Origin: Thalassia testudinum
Lineage: Eukaryota > Streptophyta > Magnoliopsida > Alismatales > Hydrocharitaceae
DNA: 64,000 bases
Assembly (NCBI GenBank): GCA_037157565.1
Contig: JAZHRO010000014.1
Span: forward strand, 98,239,501 to 98,303,500
Reading direction: 5' to 3'
The translations under genes and the position numbers were made by a program. Positions 34,442 through 45,636 of this stretch are shown here, piece by piece. Position 1 is the stretch's first letter, and each line of letters opens with the position of its first letter. Under the pieces are notes generated by a model. It was not told the DNA's origin. It searched no databases and saw only the letters and a list, made by a program, of their open reading frames with translations.

Positions 34442-35230
34442 TTAACAGACTTTAGTTTCTCACTTTCGCCTTTGGTTGCATTTATCATTTCTAACCTCAC
34501 TTTCACCTTGTCTATCGATTTGTGTGTAGGAACACCGAGTAGGAGCACGGTGGGAGAAGACTGAAGTAGAAGACAAGAGTAAAGCAAATCATCTCTCACC
34601 TATGCTTTGTACAACATGTGTTCTCCCTAGAATTTTTCTAAATCAACCTAAGAATTTGAACCCAAAAGTTGATTAAATAAGGCCAAATTATAAAAGACAT
34701 TGGAAAAAAATTAAAAGGACCATGTTTGAAGTGATTGACACTTTGCACTCACACATAAGTTGGACTAATTAAGGGCATCAACACCCTTGATGCTTGCTCA
34801 CTTATCCTACGCACAATACAATCCAAGCCTAATTCAAAAAGGAGTAGATGTGCCCAAGGTAGGATTGAGTGAAGTCTTAAAGGTCTGAAGAGGTTTGATC
34901 ATTAATTTACTATGATCGCTTGAACCAAAATTGGTGTTTAGGCTATGGATTAGTGTTGAACGATCACAGTTAAGGGATATTCAAGGAACCTAGGGCAAGT
35001 GCATTGGAAAGAACCTACTCCCCAACACACTTGTACTCAACCTGGCTAAATCAGTCCAAGGGAAAGAGGTGGAATTATTGCTAGGATGATTCTCTTCCTT
35101 TAGATTTTTGGTCCTAGGGTCAACCAATTAGGCTAGTGAATTATATTACTTAATTGTGCACACACATATTGTCTCTTCTATTTCCCTTCGTACCTCCTTC
35201 CTTTCTTCTGAAATTGTATGGATAGTAGGT
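34442..35230 (+). other. Leader remnant of the Ty3 element behind LTR D
   Basis: Noncoding, with leader-like phrases shared with 43000-43500 and 57430-57840. No gag follows; the internal region was lost. Confidence 0.5.
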
Positions 35231-37957
35231 GGTGTTGTACCATTTGGATTGCGAGTTAATTAGGGTTAATTAATTGCATTGTAATATAGTATCGTAATCC
35301 ATAGGATGTCATTTATTTAAACACAATTTTTACTAGTTTTAATTCAGGTTGTTCACTGGGAGGCATTTATTAATATACACCACTCTCTATTATCCAAAAA
35401 TCATCTTTTATTCAAAAAATATTAACTTTATTTACAGCAGAATGAATTATAAATAAAAGAATTAAAGAATAAACTAATTTAACTCAATTATGTACAAGAA
35501 TGAATGAATTAATATTAATGACAATGCCTTAAGAATATATATAAGATTAAAAGCATCAAAAACTATTCTAAACTCAACTATGTTAATTATATACACAATA
35601 TCTAAGTTTCTACTACTAATCATATACAATATTAAGTTATGCCTTAAAAATATGTACAATCAAGACATCTAACCTATGTGTGTATAAAATAATACTAAGC
35701 TAAGTAACATACTAGTTATACCAACATACATAATATATAGCATATATACAATATACATACTAACTTACCCTATAATTATATAAATACATATGACATATAA
35801 ATGTAATACTAATTATATATATATATAACATACGTACATAATATTTAATATATACTTTACTACTTCAAAATGTGTAAACACAACATTAAAAACATATCTA
35901 TAAAATAAGGTAAAAATAAGATTTAATTTTATAATACTTATATAAGTATAATATACATGTATATAACACTTAATAATATACAACAGTTAACTTAATTCTT
36001 AACACATATATAGTATACAGTACACACAGCTCACGCACACACTCATGCATATGCACAACACTTAGATTTATTTTAAAGTTAAACTCTCTACACTTAACCA
36101 AAAAATTGGGTTTTGGGCCAACTTTTCATAGGATCAACACCCCCTAACGAGGGTGGATCAACCACTACTGGGTCAACTCATACGGGGAAATAATAAACTT
36201 ATTTATGTATAGTTTCAAGCCCATTTAGGCCTAGCGAACCCATAAGCCCACACCCAATCTCTCGCTCTTACTCTCTCTCATGCTTGGCATATATATGCTT
36301 TGGGGATCTGACCCTCGTATTGGATGGTTGTTCCCCAGGTGTAATTCCTTTTATAGTGCCAAGAATGTTTTGCCATTACCGATGTGGGACTTTATTTGAA
36401 TGCTCTCAAGCGTGTATTAGTGTGATTTATTGCATATTTTAGAAGTTAATTTAGGTATTAAATAATTATTTATTTTACAATTAAATTATATGTACATGTA
36501 GCCAATACATAGGGCTACTTATTGGTATAATTTATTTACCTTAATTAAATATATAAATATATTTAAAAATTTGTTAAAGTTAGGGATAAATGCATGTTTC
36601 ATTTAGTGTTTATTTCTTAATTAAAGAGTAAATTAGTGAATTGATGGTACAATTTACTATTAATTTAGTTACGTTACATTCTTAATTAATTAATAAGGAT
36701 TTTTAATTGATTTTTATTGATTTATTTATGTATTTACACATTTAAACACATGATTTATATATATACATTTATTATACAATATACATACTGTGTATAGTAT
36801 AAATAGGGTTATAAATATACTGAAAATATTTAAATTAAATCTTATTTGTCTAGTCCCTTAGCAAAATTTGTTTTACAAAATGGTATTTGGGAAAACTAAT
36901 TTTATAACTTTTGAGGAAGACAATAGTACAGGACTTTGGTTGATTTAGAATAAGGAAGGTATGAGATTTGTTAAGATAAAATGTCAGGATTCATCTTTGG
37001 ATCCAAAGGTTATACTAATCAGGACCAATGTATCCTTCAAGAATTCACTGATTAACCCTTTTTTATTCAAATAACCCAGAACTGTTTTCACAGTTAGGAC
37101 CTCCTTGGCTCATGAACCCAATCCACAGCTTGTATAATGATGAAGAATCAAGTGTCAATGTTTGTGATTGGCCAACGTTTTTGTGGGATTGCATATTTAT
37201 AAGATCGTGTTTTTCAAAACTTTTTTCTACTTTTTCTGGCCTTTTTTTATGCTCCCTCATGCCTAGCCTCAAATCAGTCTTAATATAGATGTGTCGGGAT
37301 CATTATTCCCATTACCAATCCTCAAGGGGGCTCTAGTGTCGGTATTTCAAGATAGCATCGTCCAAGACACTCCCCAGGTGCTCATAACCCCAAAACACAA
37401 AGAGGTGTAAAGGAGCACTCTAAGTGAACTCAGGCTATTACTCTGACACTATGCGTAGAGCACCGTCCAAGACACCTGAGTAGCAAAATGTGCCATAATG
37501 CTCTGTCTAAAGATATGGAATATAGATATAGAGTAGCACCAAGGCGGTAACATGTTGACATCGTGTCAAAGGAGGTATTTTCCTCCTCTGCAGTGGGAGC
37601 TCCACCAATCATCTGCCTTGGTTTTTCACCAAGGCCAAAACAAGGGGCATTTTAAATATTTAAATGTTTTTGGGTCTTGGGTTGTGTTGGATTTGTGTAT
37701 GAAATGTTTGACATAAGATTTTCAAAAGAGATGCAAGTTCTTGGGTCAAGAGCCAAGCCAAGTACTATCTAGGTAGCTAAATAAAATTAGGTTGCCCAAA
37801 TTATCATGAGTTTAGGCGAAATTCTTTAAAGATACTTGAGCTAGTCTAAGTTTGATAGACCTAAAAATTCTAAGAAATGGATTTGCATCTTTGTCCCTAG
37901 TTTGTTAAAGATTAAATCTCAAAATATACCTTTCTGAAATGAAGTCTCAACCTTAGT
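35231..37957. other. AT-rich spacer, unassigned
   Basis: Long AT-rich sequence with TATATA and AATTAA words. At 36240-36420 there is an LTR-like segment ('accgatgtgggac', CTTTTATAG). At 37320-37480 the phrase 'cgtccaagacac' occurs twice. No gene could be supported. Confidence 0.5.
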
Positions 37958-37962
37958 CCCGA

Positions 37963-39666
37963 TGTTGAAGCTCGAGTTACTAAGCTATCGTGTTTGGTTT
38001 TGAAAACCTGTCGTTGTAGTTTGAAAGCGAAGAACTCGTGTTCAACAAATAAAATTTATATCAAAATAGAAATCCCAGGTCGAACTCAGGGAGGCGGATG
38101 TTTGATTTAAAAATACGCGTTTGTTTTATTTGTCACGAAGTAGAATAATTGATTAGAAACTATTTATCTATTTACAATAAATAGAAGAGAGAGAGAGAAT
38201 ATTACAAACTAAAAACAAAAAAAGATGTAGAATGAACATGGAATTCATTATCAAAGAGATTGTTCGTTACACTACTCATTACAACTAGGAAATGGAAAAT
38301 GATTACACTAGAAAGCAGAAAATCTATTACTCTAGAAAGCAGTAAATCTACTCTAGAAAGTAGTAAAAAGAATGTGGAGATATCCTCCTTGATGATTGCT
38401 TGGAGGATGAGTCGGACGGGACAACACCTGGAAGAAGGGGAACGACGTGGGAAGAAGGAGGACGAAGTGGGAAGAATGGGAATGAAGTATCACGTCAGCA
38501 TCGTAGTGGGATCCGCTTCCGAAAGGGGTGCGAAAATTTGACTTTATGTCTTGAGAAGCATCCCAAGTGTGGGACAAGCTTCTCTTGAGCTTTGGAGAGG
38601 GGGAGAAGAGAAGGAAGGGATGCCAATTTTGTATGGAGGGGGTCTCCTTTTATAGTTGCAAGGAGTGAGGGCAATTTGGTCTTTACAATTGTAAAACATT
38701 AAATAAGGGGTCTTTAGTGACAGATAAAACCATTGCTAAAGCCCTAGTCGTGGGCGACGTGGGCTGCCCACTCACCTTCCACGCTGCCCACGTCCATCAC
38801 GTCTCAGCCGTTCGTTCGTGAGATCGAAAGGCTGAGATTTGATAACACAACACCTCATCTGATCACGCCCATGCGTGTAATTTCTTGTCCTCGCATTGCA
38901 GCCCCTGAGCACGCCACGTCTCCGCCCTCGCAGCTGCTCATCCAAGATCTGACAGTCCAAATAGCGCCATCGCAAGCCCCTACGTTCAATTGAGGCTCGT
39001 GAGGTTTCAAACTTACGCCTCTTGCATGTGATAAGGCTCCCACCTGCTGCGCTATGGAGGGGAAATAGGCATGCAGGTGTTTTGTGGTGCGGCTACCCAC
39101 GGCCGTTGGGTGGTGATCCAACGGCTAAGATCCATGCGCGGTAGAAGGGTGTGGTTGTCTCCAAAATCAGCTGGGCCGGTTTGGGTGGCTGAGATGGCAC
39201 CACATGGCGCCATCTTGGCCATCCATCTTTTGGATGATGTAGATGGTACCACGATTGTCAGATTGAGTTGATTTTCACGCCATTAGGCTGCGATTGTTGA
39301 TCTGAATCCATTCATGTGGTTGATTTGTCATCTGAAGTGTGAATTCACACCATCTTGGCCCTTGATCTTCTAGGGTTCCCCAATCTCTATTTGATGCTAC
39401 AGATGTTAGATTATGGCAATCTTGCCGTCGTTGAACTCTAATCGTCACCCTGATTAAATCTGTATAGTTGGATCTTTGATCCGCAGCCTCGATAAAAATT
39501 TTCCCTAGTCCTGAACATAAAAGGAGACAATTAACCTCCATTTTATTCAAACTAATCTAAATGCAAGATGATGCATGCTATGCAATATTTATAGTATGAA
39601 ATGCAATTCTATGCTTAAGAACATGAATAAATAGATATCTTATGTAATGTAAACATGTTTACATCA
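37963..39666 (-). repeat. 3' LTR of the non-autonomous element
   Basis: 1704 bp, closely similar to the 43927 copy. TATA box on the minus strand at 38647-38654. U3 holds a G-box-like palindrome (39193-39214), two copies of the U3 module (about 39287-39345 and 39410-39490), and an 18-bp palindrome at its tip (39647-39664). Confidence 0.9.
39193..39214. promoter_or_regulatory. U3 palindrome, CACATG centre
   Basis: Arms GATGGCACCA and TGGCGCCATC, one mismatch. The sister LTR has CACGTG at the same place (45162-45183). Confidence 0.6.
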
Positions 39667-40230
39667 CACCACCATGCCTATCTTTTGCTAGTCCCTAGCA
39701 AAAACTATATGCTATTTATAAAAGAATTAGGTTGGATTATTTGGGCATGAGTTATTTTCAATCATTAAGAAAATATTTACTTAGTATCTGAACTTTCAAT
39801 GACACAGTAGTGCCCGGGTCTCTGCCAAAATTTAGACCACCTCAAGCCCTCACCTTATTCAAAGAATTTTTTTTTTCTCTTTTTCTTTTTTTCTAATTTT
39901 TTGGATTTTCGAGTTTAGTGTTTAAGAGTGGCTTTCTACGGTCATTCAACTTACCCAAGATTTGATGAGAACCCTATGTTCTAAGCATCTTATTGTGAAT
40001 GTGATAGACTTGTTGATCGGCAGTTAAAATGAACTTCAGGTTTCTACGCATCTATGTGACCTTAAAAAGAGAATTCTGCCTAAAGGTGTATCTCTACGAT
40101 TGGTAGCTTTCTCCCTACTTTTATTTTTATGGGGTCAACACAAGGGTGAATCTAGTGTATATCTCCCCGATTTATTCTACTTCTCCGCTTCTTCCTAAGT
40201 GTTTTGGGAATTTTCAGTTCATTTATTGAG

Positions 40231-40283
40231 CTGGGTTCTGGACAACCAGTCGATGAGCTGTTACCATCGATAACTTGCCAGCC
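40231..40283 (-). ncRNA. Hairpin unit 2 (element RNA structure)
   Basis: Sense strand: GGCTGGCAAG, then stem TCGATG/CATCGA, then GGTTGTCCAGAACCCAG. It corresponds to unit 2 at 61836-61892, where the stem bases differ but still pair. It is an RNA element inside the transposon transcript, not an independent gene. Confidence 0.55.
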
Positions 40284-40440
40284 ATACTCATGCAGCGAAG
40301 TGTATCTTATTTCTTTTGTTTTCTTTTTTTCTTCTCTCCTTTTCTTTTTCTTTTCTTTTTAACTTTCTTTTATTTTTTTTTTTAAGTAGGTGGCTTCCCT
40401 GGTCTAAGATTTACCTAAAGGCAGTAAGAAGAGAATGGTC

Positions 40441-40499
40441 CAGTGACTGGGCTCTGGACAACCTACCTATGGGTTGTTACCCATGATAACTTGCCAGCC
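40441..40499 (-). ncRNA. Hairpin unit 1 (element RNA structure)
   Basis: Sense strand: GGCTGGCAAG, stem ATGGGT/ACCCAT with loop AACA, then GGTTGTCCAGAGCCCAGTCAC. It corresponds to unit 1 at 61631-61686 with a differently built stem. Confidence 0.55.
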
Positions 40500-41484
40500 A
40501 TATCACCATAGAAGGTTCATTAGCTACCCAATTTCCGTTAAAACTGTCAAATAACAATTCAATGACAAGATAGCGTGTAGATGCTTTAGGCTTGATGTTC
40601 CCTCAAATCAGTGGGTGGGTTGATAAGTTATGTACTTATCACCCAAACTTATTTACTCGAATTAAAATAAAATTTAGGTTGGCGAGGACTCGAAAAACAA
40701 ATCCACATTTTAATGGATACACAGGCTGATTAAGTCTGAAGACTTGAAGAGTCTTTGTGTTCAGATCCTAATGTAATATTTCGTAAGATTGAAAATTTTC
40801 TTAAACCCAAGTTCTCTTTCCTAAATTTTTTTTTCTTTCTTTTTTTTTATTATATATAAATAAAAGAAAATAAAATAAATCTATGGAGTTGACGAATAAA
40901 TTCAGAGATGAATATCCACCCCCCCATGCCTATCTAATGCAATGTCCTCGTTGTATTAAAAAGACGTAAAACAGAGTGGAATAGAGTAGAAAGCACCTGA
41001 ATTGTGTGAATGTCAGGTCCACTCAGAGATAAACAAAAATTGTATATGTGCTGAATTTAGTGCCTTTAGCTAGGCACACTATACAAAGAAGAGAAATAAA
41101 GAATTCACAGGTGCAGATCAGAATCAAAATAAAAAGAAGAAACCTCTGAACTGCCAGCAGATGTCCACAAATGTGGACCAGATTGTGGTGTAGACCCATA
41201 CCCCATAATCAAGAATATCTAAGATTCTGGATAAAACTTACCCAAAACCTAAAATCAGTATGCAAGCGGGGTTGGGCCTGCAATTTATGAGGATGCAACC
41301 CAAGACCAAAAAGTCTGGTTATAGAGAATTCAATATCGAAAGGAGAATCCATGAATGTATGCTTGGGTTAAACATCCTTAGAACAAATGTCACAAGGGTT
41401 TTGGTTTGATGGTTTTAGATGAATTGGAACTCTTAGACTTGGTCTTCTATTTCCTCCGGAATTTGCTTCCCAAATCAAAATTTC

Positions 41485-42741
41485 CTAGCTCCTATCCTCC
41501 TCATTCAGAATGTCAAATTCTGAGACCTCCTGTATATTAATCACCCCATCTAAAATTTCCAAGTCTAAAAGATGTGGCTGAATCAGAATTGACTTGGGTT
41601 TAGTTATCTCAAAAACAGAATTGTCGGTAAGCTCAATGGGGTGTAATTGACAATATGGGCATTGAATTGTTTCCTTTAGAAAATGTGTTTCTGAATCCGT
41701 CTTATGAGCCCCAATAAGATCAATTTCTGCAATTATTAGGCTATCAAATGATCTATCAGATTCCTCAGGCCCAATCGTCTCACAGAAATCGTGTTTTGTA
41801 AACTCACGTAAGACTTCAGAAATTGAATCTTCACCCTTAGAATCAAAGAAATCTAAATCCGTATTAATGTACATCTCAAAATCATCCATCACTTTATGAT
41901 CCATGGAGACATACGTTTCTTCATACCTCAGCTTAGGTGAAGAAATCAGATCATCCTTAATTGGTTGCTCTGATTCAATCTGGTCAAACTCATAACATGT
42001 GTCCTCCCCAATAGGTGCCTGAGCGGGTTCTGACATTGGCTTGCCATAAGGGAGTTCATCCTGGGAAACATCCCACGATTGAACTAAAGCAACCACAAAT
42101 CTCATCCTTAATTTCGCTAACTTCCCAAGTAGAAACTCACCCAGGTTCTTATCCTTAACATCCTAGAGCCAATCCAACAAATACTTGTTCAAATCATCAA
42201 TCATCTCAATCAGGGGCTCCAATCTTTCAATGGAAGGTATTGGCTGAACTTCTAAAGATTGTATGATATTCCACAAGTTAGCCAGAACCTTATCTTGAAC
42301 TTTGTTACCCTAAACCAAATGAGTTGGTTTAGGATTGGGCGAGTTTGGGATCAGTATAGAGGAGTTAACGAATTGAGATTCGTTATAGCCTTCCTGATAA
42401 TAGGTCATTTCAGATTGTTCAAAAGGTAGTGATGACCTAAAGGCAGTGTAATCAGAGGACGAGTACGGATCAGTGTATCCTCCTTGATTGTAGATCATAT
42501 TAGGTTGTCGAAGAAAGGGTGACGATCTATAATCGATGTGGCTCTGAGAAGGATAGAAATCACAATTATGGTGTTCAGGGTTAGACCCTAAACACGAAGG
42601 TCGAGAACTGTATCTCCAATCCAAGTTATCCCGACTAACCGATGGTTGATTATAGTATGAGTCAGGATAATCGTCATGTTGAGGATAACTCACAACAGGA
42701 GGGAAAGAGCGGGAATGCATATAAAATGTGGAAGGATTCAT
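41485..42741 (-). pseudogene. Element-encoded protein of unknown function (gag position)
   Basis: One reading frame from the ATG at 42741 (MNPSTFYMHS) to the stop at 41485, about 418 codons, interrupted only by two TAG codons (at 42312-42310 and near 42164). Residues 1-143 are rich in Tyr, Ser, Pro and Asn and hold a tandem repeat of about 29 residues (YRSSPFLRQPNMIYNQGGY and FRSSLPFEQSEMTYYQEGY). The middle (about 145-215) looks helical (NLWNIIQSLEVQPIPSIERL, LIEMIDDLNKYLLDWL). The C-terminal half is strongly acidic, with one CPYC pair. I recognise no family and see no gag, protease or RT motif. The frame begins just after a leader segment that precedes gag in the sister element, so it has taken gag's place. 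Conservation of a long frame suggests it was under selection. A structural or RNA-binding role is speculation. Confidence 0.65.
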
Positions 42742-43905
42742 GATAAACGAGAGGAAGAAAGGTGCCCTGTAATACAAGCAATCAAATCCTGTCCTTAAGT
42801 GGGCTAGCCTAAAGACCTTCAGACTCTTGGAACCTGTCTTGAAATAAAGAAACGATTTGATCTACTTCTGTCTGTTCAATCCAACTAGTTAGAAGGAGGG
42901 ACTGGGGAGAAGGTTCTTCCTTTGACTTGCACCTCTGGTTCCTAGTGTACCCCCCAGCCGCAATCGTTTGATTCTTTTCCCCTAGCTAGACATCAGATTG
43001 AACAATAGAAATAGACTAATAAAAAATAATCTCGTTCTAGGCTCCGAAGAGTGAGTCAAATCCTTAAGGCCAATGTCTACTCTGTTTTATTGAGGGTTAG
43101 GTTTGAATGTGCTTTGGAATGTGATGGGCCCTTTATTTGGGTTGTGCCCTTAATGATTGATTGATTTGTGTGTGCATGCACAACCAGTGGTTTTCAAGCA
43201 AGATTATTTTTGGTGCAATGAATTTTAGGGTTCAAATCTTGCTTAGTAGCTTTTATGATTCAACTTTAGGTATTTTCAAACAAGTTTTGTTGGCACACCA
43301 GGTTTTGAAAGCACAGGTGAAGATGTTTTCCTTTGAAACTTAAAAGAATGTGGAGTGCCTGGTAAGTCCCTAAGAGTTGAACATATATGCCAGCTACTTG
43401 ATGAGTTGATTTTAATTGAAGTGGTGCAGCCCAATCAACTCAAAGAATTGGCCTATTGCACCACTTAATTAGGCACACAAATGATTACCTAATCTAATTT
43501 CTACTCAATTATGTGTTTGTATGTGTGTACCTGCTCTAAAGATCGATTTACCGATTGAGTTTGAAAATCAGATGAGGTTGTGTACCTCTGTGTGATTTTT
43601 TTTTAAAATTTTTCTTTTTAAATGTGGAGGTTGAGGCGGGTGTAGGTGTCAAACAAACAAACAAAACTAACCTGAGAGTTTATAAGAATACCTAAGTTGA
43701 TTTTTGTTTGTTTTATTACGTAGTGAAATGAAAACTAATGGGTGGGAGGTGGAGGATAACTTACAGAACCTTCAATAGCACATTGCTCCAATCTACCACT
43801 TTTGCTCGTCTCAAAAGAGTACCTACAATCACAATAAGAAAGGAGAGAAGTGCGGTAAATGATTTGTAAGTTGGAAAATGCAAAAAAAAATCAAAGAGCG
43901 TTGCC
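42742..43905 (-). other. Leader of the non-autonomous element
   Basis: Noncoding. Related by eye to 57425-57858, for example 'ggagaaggttcttcct' and the 'gccctttatttgggttgtgccctt' area. Just before the ATG the sense strand has TTGTATTACAGGGC, which parallels TTGTGCTGCAGGGT before the gag of the sister element and could be a splice acceptor. Confidence 0.65.
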
Positions 43906-43923
43906 TCCCTGTCAACGGTGCCA
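43906..43923 (-). other. Primer-binding site, tRNA-Asp type
   Basis: The minus strand reads TGGCACCGTTGACAGGGA, complementary to tRNA-Asp with few changes, 3 bp from the LTR. Confidence 0.85.
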
Positions 43924-43926
43924 AAA

Positions 43927-45636
43927 TGTTGAAGCTACGAGTTACTACGCTATCGTGTTTGATTTTGAAAACCTGTCGTTGTAGTTTGAAAGTGAAGAAC
44001 TCGTGTTCAATAAATAAAATTTATATCGGAATAAAAATCCTGGGTCGAACTCAAGGAGGCAGACATTTGATTTAAAAATACATGTTTGTTTTATTTATCA
44101 CGAAGCAGAATAATTGATTAGAAACTATCTATCTATTTACAATAAATAGAAGAGAGAGAGAGAATATTACAAACTAAAAACAAAAAGAGATGTAGAATGA
44201 ACATGGAATTCATTATCAAAGAGATTATTCGGTACACTACTCATTACAACTAGAAAATGGAAAATGATTACACTAGAAAGTGGGAAATCTATTACTCTAG
44301 AAAGCAGTAAATCTACTCTAGAAAGTAGTAAAAAGAATGGGGAGAGAGATATCCTCCTCGACGATCTCTTGGAGGACGGGCTAGATGGGATGACACCTGG
44401 AAGAAGGTGAACGGCATGGGAAGAAGGAGGATGAAGTGGGAAGAATAGGAATGAAGCAACACGTCATCATCATTGCAGGATCCGCTTCCAAAAGGGGTGC
44501 GAAAATTTGACTTTATCTCTTGAGAAGCATCCCGGGTGTGGGACAAGCTTCTCTTGAGCTTTGGAGAGACAGAGAAGAGAAGGAAGGGATGCCAATTTCG
44601 TATGGAGGGGTTCTCCTTTTATAGTTGCAAGGAGTGAGGGCAACTTGGTCATTACAATTGCAAAACATTAAATAAGGGGTCTTTAGTGACGGATAAAACC
44701 GTCGCTAAAGCCTAAGTAGTGGGTGACGTGTGCCGCCCGCTCACCTTCCACATCGTCCACGTCCATCAAGTCTCAGCCGTTCGATCTCAGGATTGAACGG
44801 CTGAGATTTGATAATGTAGCACCTCATCTAATCGTGCCCCTGCGTGCAATTTCGCGTTCGCGCAGTGTGACCCCTGAGAGTGCCACGTCTCCGCCCTCAT
44901 AGCGGCTCATCCAAGAACTGATGGTCCAAATAGTGCCATCGCAAGCATCTACGTTCAATTGAGGTTCGCGGGGTTTCGAACCTGCGCCTCTTGCTCACAA
45001 TAAGACTCCCACCCACTACATTATGGAGGAGAAATAGGCGTGCGGGTGTTTTGGGGTGCAGCTGCCGACAGCTGTTGGATGGTGATCCAATGGCTAAGAT
45101 CCACAGGTGGTAGAAGGGTGCGGTTGTCTCCAAAATCAGCTGGGCCAGTTTGGGTGGCTGAGATGGCACCACGTGGCGCCATCTTGGCTGTCCATCTTCT
45201 GGATGATGTAGATAGTACCACGGTTGTCGAATTGAGTCGATTTTTGTGCCGTTAGGCTGCGATCATTGATCCGAATCCATTCATGCGGTCAGATTTGTCA
45301 TCTGAAGTGTGGATTCACACCATCTTGGCCCTTGATCTTCTAGGGTTCCCCGATCTTTATCTGATGCTACAGATGTCCGATTAGGGCAATCTTTGAGTTG
45401 TTGAACTCCAATCATCGCCCTGATCAAATCTGTACGGTTGGATCTTCGATCCGCGGCCTCGATAAAAATTTGCCCTGCTCCTGAACATAAAAGGAGACAA
45501 TTAACCTCCATTTTATTCAAACTAATGTAAATGCAAGATGATGCATGCCATGCAATATTTATAATATGTAATGCAATTCTATGCTTAAGAACATGTATAA
45601 ATAGACATCTTATGTAATGTAAACATGTTTACATCA
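43927..45636 (-). repeat. 5' LTR of the non-autonomous element
   Basis: 1710 bp. TATA box on the minus strand at 44617-44624. U3 holds an intact CACGTG palindrome (45162-45183), two U3 modules (about 45256-45315 and 45375-45460) and the 18-bp tip palindrome (45617-45634). Confidence 0.9.
45162..45183. promoter_or_regulatory. U3 palindrome with intact G-box
   Basis: GATGGCACCA and TGGCGCCATC arms around CACGTG. This is the LTR that would drive transcription of the complete element. Confidence 0.6.

Larger units (their letters stand above)
39667..41484 (-). other. 3' noncoding region of the non-autonomous element
   Basis: About 1.8 kb without coding potential. It includes a polypurine-like stretch next to the LTR (sense AGCAAAAGATAGGCATGGTGG), two related hairpin units (40231-40283 and 40441-40499) separated by a long T-rich run on the plus strand (about 40315-40385), and a GAGGACATTGCA...GGGGGGGTGGA block near 40915-40950. 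All these are shared, in the same order, with 60867-62452. Confidence 0.8.
37963..45636 (-). mobile_element. Complete non-autonomous Ty3-like LTR element with an unusual ORF
   Basis: 7674 bp. LTRs at 37963-39666 and 43927-45636 begin TG and end CA, and are flanked by CCCGA (37958-37962) and CCTGA (45637-45641), a 5-bp target duplication with one change. Sense order: 5' LTR, tRNA-Asp PBS (43923-43906), leader, one ORF (42741-41485, two stops), 3' noncoding region with two hairpins, polypurine-like tract, 3' LTR. No gag or protease is seen, and no RT or integrase, so it must use proteins of a partner. Leader and 3' noncoding region are related to the element at 56.6-64 kb, whose ORF is different. 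Confidence 0.9.

Noticed and set aside
37063..37272. 69-codon minus-strand frame as a possible host exon
   Set aside because: No recognisable domain, no splice context, and surrounded by AT-rich spacer.
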